From assembly GCA_902614225.1 (NCBI GenBank), contig CACMKJ010000002.1, positions 1-64,000 of the forward strand: a stretch of DNA of 64,000 bases, given 5' to 3'. Below the pieces are notes generated by a model, which had not been told where the DNA came from, searched no databases, and was given only the letters and a program-made list of their open reading frames with translations. The first letter of the stretch is position 1. The number at the start of each line of letters is the position of its first letter. The position numbers and the translations under genes were made by a program. This document shows positions 62,541-64,000 of this stretch, piece by piece. The DNA is from Rhodospirillaceae bacterium. Lineage in GTDB: Bacteria > Pseudomonadota > Alphaproteobacteria > TMED109.

Positions 62541-63168
62541 AGTTTACTCAGTCAAAGAAATATTTCTTACTTTACAAGGTGAAGGCTATAATATAGGAAC
62601 GCCATCAGTATTTTGTAGGTTTTCTGGATGCAACCTATGGAATGGGTTAGAAAAAGATAGAAAAAAAGCTATTTGCTCATTTTGTGATACAGACTTCAAT
62701 GGAGTAAATGGTATTAATGGTGGCAAATATAAATTAGATGATCTTGTAAAAAAAATTAATTCATTATGGCCTAAAAGAAAAAAGAATAAATTTGTAGTTT
62801 TTACTGGAGGAGAACCAATATTACAATTAGATAGTAATCTTATAAAAAGAATTAGAAAATATGGGTTTAGAGTGGCGGTTGAAACAAATGGAACACTGCC
62901 TTTACCCAAAGGAATAGATTGGGTATGTGTAAGCCCAAAAATTAAAAGCAAGCTTATAGTTAAGAAAGGTAATGAGATAAAAGTAGTATTTCCGCAGAAA
63001 AATATAACTCTTTCTGAATATGAAAAATTAAACTTCCAACATTTTTATATTCAGCCCTTAGAAAATAAAAATGTTGTTTTAAATACAAAAAAAAGCATAA
63101 GATATGTATTAAAAAATCCTAAATGGAAATTAAGTATTCAATCTCATAAATTTTTAAAAATTAAATAA
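62524..63168 (+). CDS. queE: 7-carboxy-7-deazaguanine synthase (radical SAM, CX14CX2C type)
   Basis: EIFLTLQGEGYNIGTPSVFCRFSGCNLWNGLEKDRKKAICSFCDTDF, FTGGEP, ETNGT. Confidence 0.93.
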   Translation: MIKANKVYSVKEIFLTLQGEGYNIGTPSVFCRFSGCNLWNGLEKDRKKAICSFCDTDFNGVNGINGGKYKLDDLVKKINSLWPKRKKNKFVVFTGGEPILQLDSNLIKRIRKYGFRVAVETNGTLPLPKGIDWVCVSPKIKSKLIVKKGNEIKVVFPQKNITLSEYEKLNFQHFYIQPLENKNVVLNTKKSIRYVLKNPKWKLSIQSHKFLKIK

Positions 63169-63533
63169 TGAAAAAAATTATATCAAAAAGTTTTTACTTT
63201 GAGGCTGCACATAATTTAACTACAACAAATAATGAAGTTAATGAAAATATTCATGGCCATTCTTATTTTGTTGAAATTTTTATAATTGATCAAACTAATG
63301 AAATTAAAAAAAGTGGATTAGTATTAGATTTTAGTATATTTCAAAATAAGCTAGATTTTATTAAGAAAGATTTAGATCACAAATTTTTAAATGATATTAC
63401 TGACTTAGAAAATCCTACTTTAGAGAATATAGGTTTATATATTTACAAAAGACTAAAAAAAATGGATTTACATTTATATAAGATACTAGTTAAAAGAAAA
63501 AGCTGCGGAGAAACGTTTATTTTAAAAATTTAG
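63168..63533 (+). CDS. queD: 6-carboxy-tetrahydropterin synthase-like (QueD/PTPS family)
   Basis: FYFEAAHNL, IHGHSYFVEIFI, DHKFLN, PTLENI, KRKSCGETF; downstream of queC and queE. Confidence 0.88.
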   Translation: MKKIISKSFYFEAAHNLTTTNNEVNENIHGHSYFVEIFIIDQTNEIKKSGLVLDFSIFQNKLDFIKKDLDHKFLNDITDLENPTLENIGLYIYKRLKKMDLHLYKILVKRKSCGETFILKI

Positions 63534-63977
63534 TTATAATCCATCACATGACTTTGTAGGTTTTCCAAAAAACTTTAAACAATAATCTTTTGATACTTTT
63601 TGTCCTTGTAAGTCATTAATTATAAAATTTACGACTGCCTCAATTTGTCTTTTGTTTAAATAACTTTTTGCCACTAGTGGCCTATTTTTATCATCCCCTT
63701 CAAAATCAGAAAACTTCATACCAAAACACCTATCATCAATATAAGCTTTTTTATCAAAAAAAGGCATATTTGTGCCAGGTCTGCCACAGGCAATTATTTT
63801 TGTTAACTGTTCTCTATCAAGACCGGTTTCCCTCAGTGATAAAGCAGCTCCTCCATAGCCAGGCCCTCCATCACCATGCCATTTATGACACCCCATACAA
63901 TTACCTTTTTTGTAAGCAGAAAGACCGTAGTCAAACTTTGGCGGTTGTGAGTTAGCGCTGCTAATCATTAAAACCAA
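63534..63977 (-). CDS. Secreted class I-type cytochrome c
   Basis: Heme motif CMGCH; signal peptide. The frame remains open to the window edge, so the true start may lie beyond 64000. Confidence 0.75.
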   Translation of the reverse strand: MVLMISSANSQPPKFDYGLSAYKKGNCMGCHKWHGDGGPGYGGAALSLRETGLDREQLTKIIACGRPGTNMPFFDKKAYIDDRCFGMKFSDFEGDDKNRPLVAKSYLNKRQIEAVVNFIINDLQGQKVSKDYCLKFFGKPTKSCDGL

Positions 63978-64000
63978 TAAAATCTTTAAAACGTTATATA

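Overview
This window is AT-rich and densely coding, and looks alphaproteobacterial. The backbone, about 18.96-57.45 kb, is a near-continuous minus-strand superoperon: nuoABCDEFGHIJKLMN - birA - coaX - rnj - mce - DUF1467 - proS - lolC/E - lolD - dnaE - rpsB - tsf - pyrH - frr - uppS - cdsA - dxr - rseP - bamA - skp - lpxD - fabZ - lpxA - lpxI - lpxB. The left flank (1-18.9 kb) is accessory. It carries a CueR-like regulator with a beta-barrel/HMA/MerT-like metal cassette, three divergent paralogs of a small secreted protein family, a frameshifted MotA/TolQ/ExbB-like pseudogene, and a PilZ/EAL/GGDEF c-di-GMP trio. It also carries an IorAB-type molybdenum hydroxylase with DsrE and a cupredoxin-like protein, a divergent pair of homologous mini-proteins, and two tandem TRAP solute receptors with no DctQM. 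The right flank carries acyl-CoA ligase, SDR, MDR and HAD genes, a queCED cluster and a cytochrome c. The observations most worth following are: the metal cassette with a CueR-type sensor but MerT-type transporter and no ATPase or reductase; cdsA, whose conserved N-terminus extends about 50 codons upstream of any ATG/GTG/TTG; the secreted-protein family; and a QueD lacking the usual CxxxHGH cysteine. No CRISPR array, transposase, prophage, rRNA or tRNA was recognised. All family assignments come from reading motifs by eye; no database search was run.
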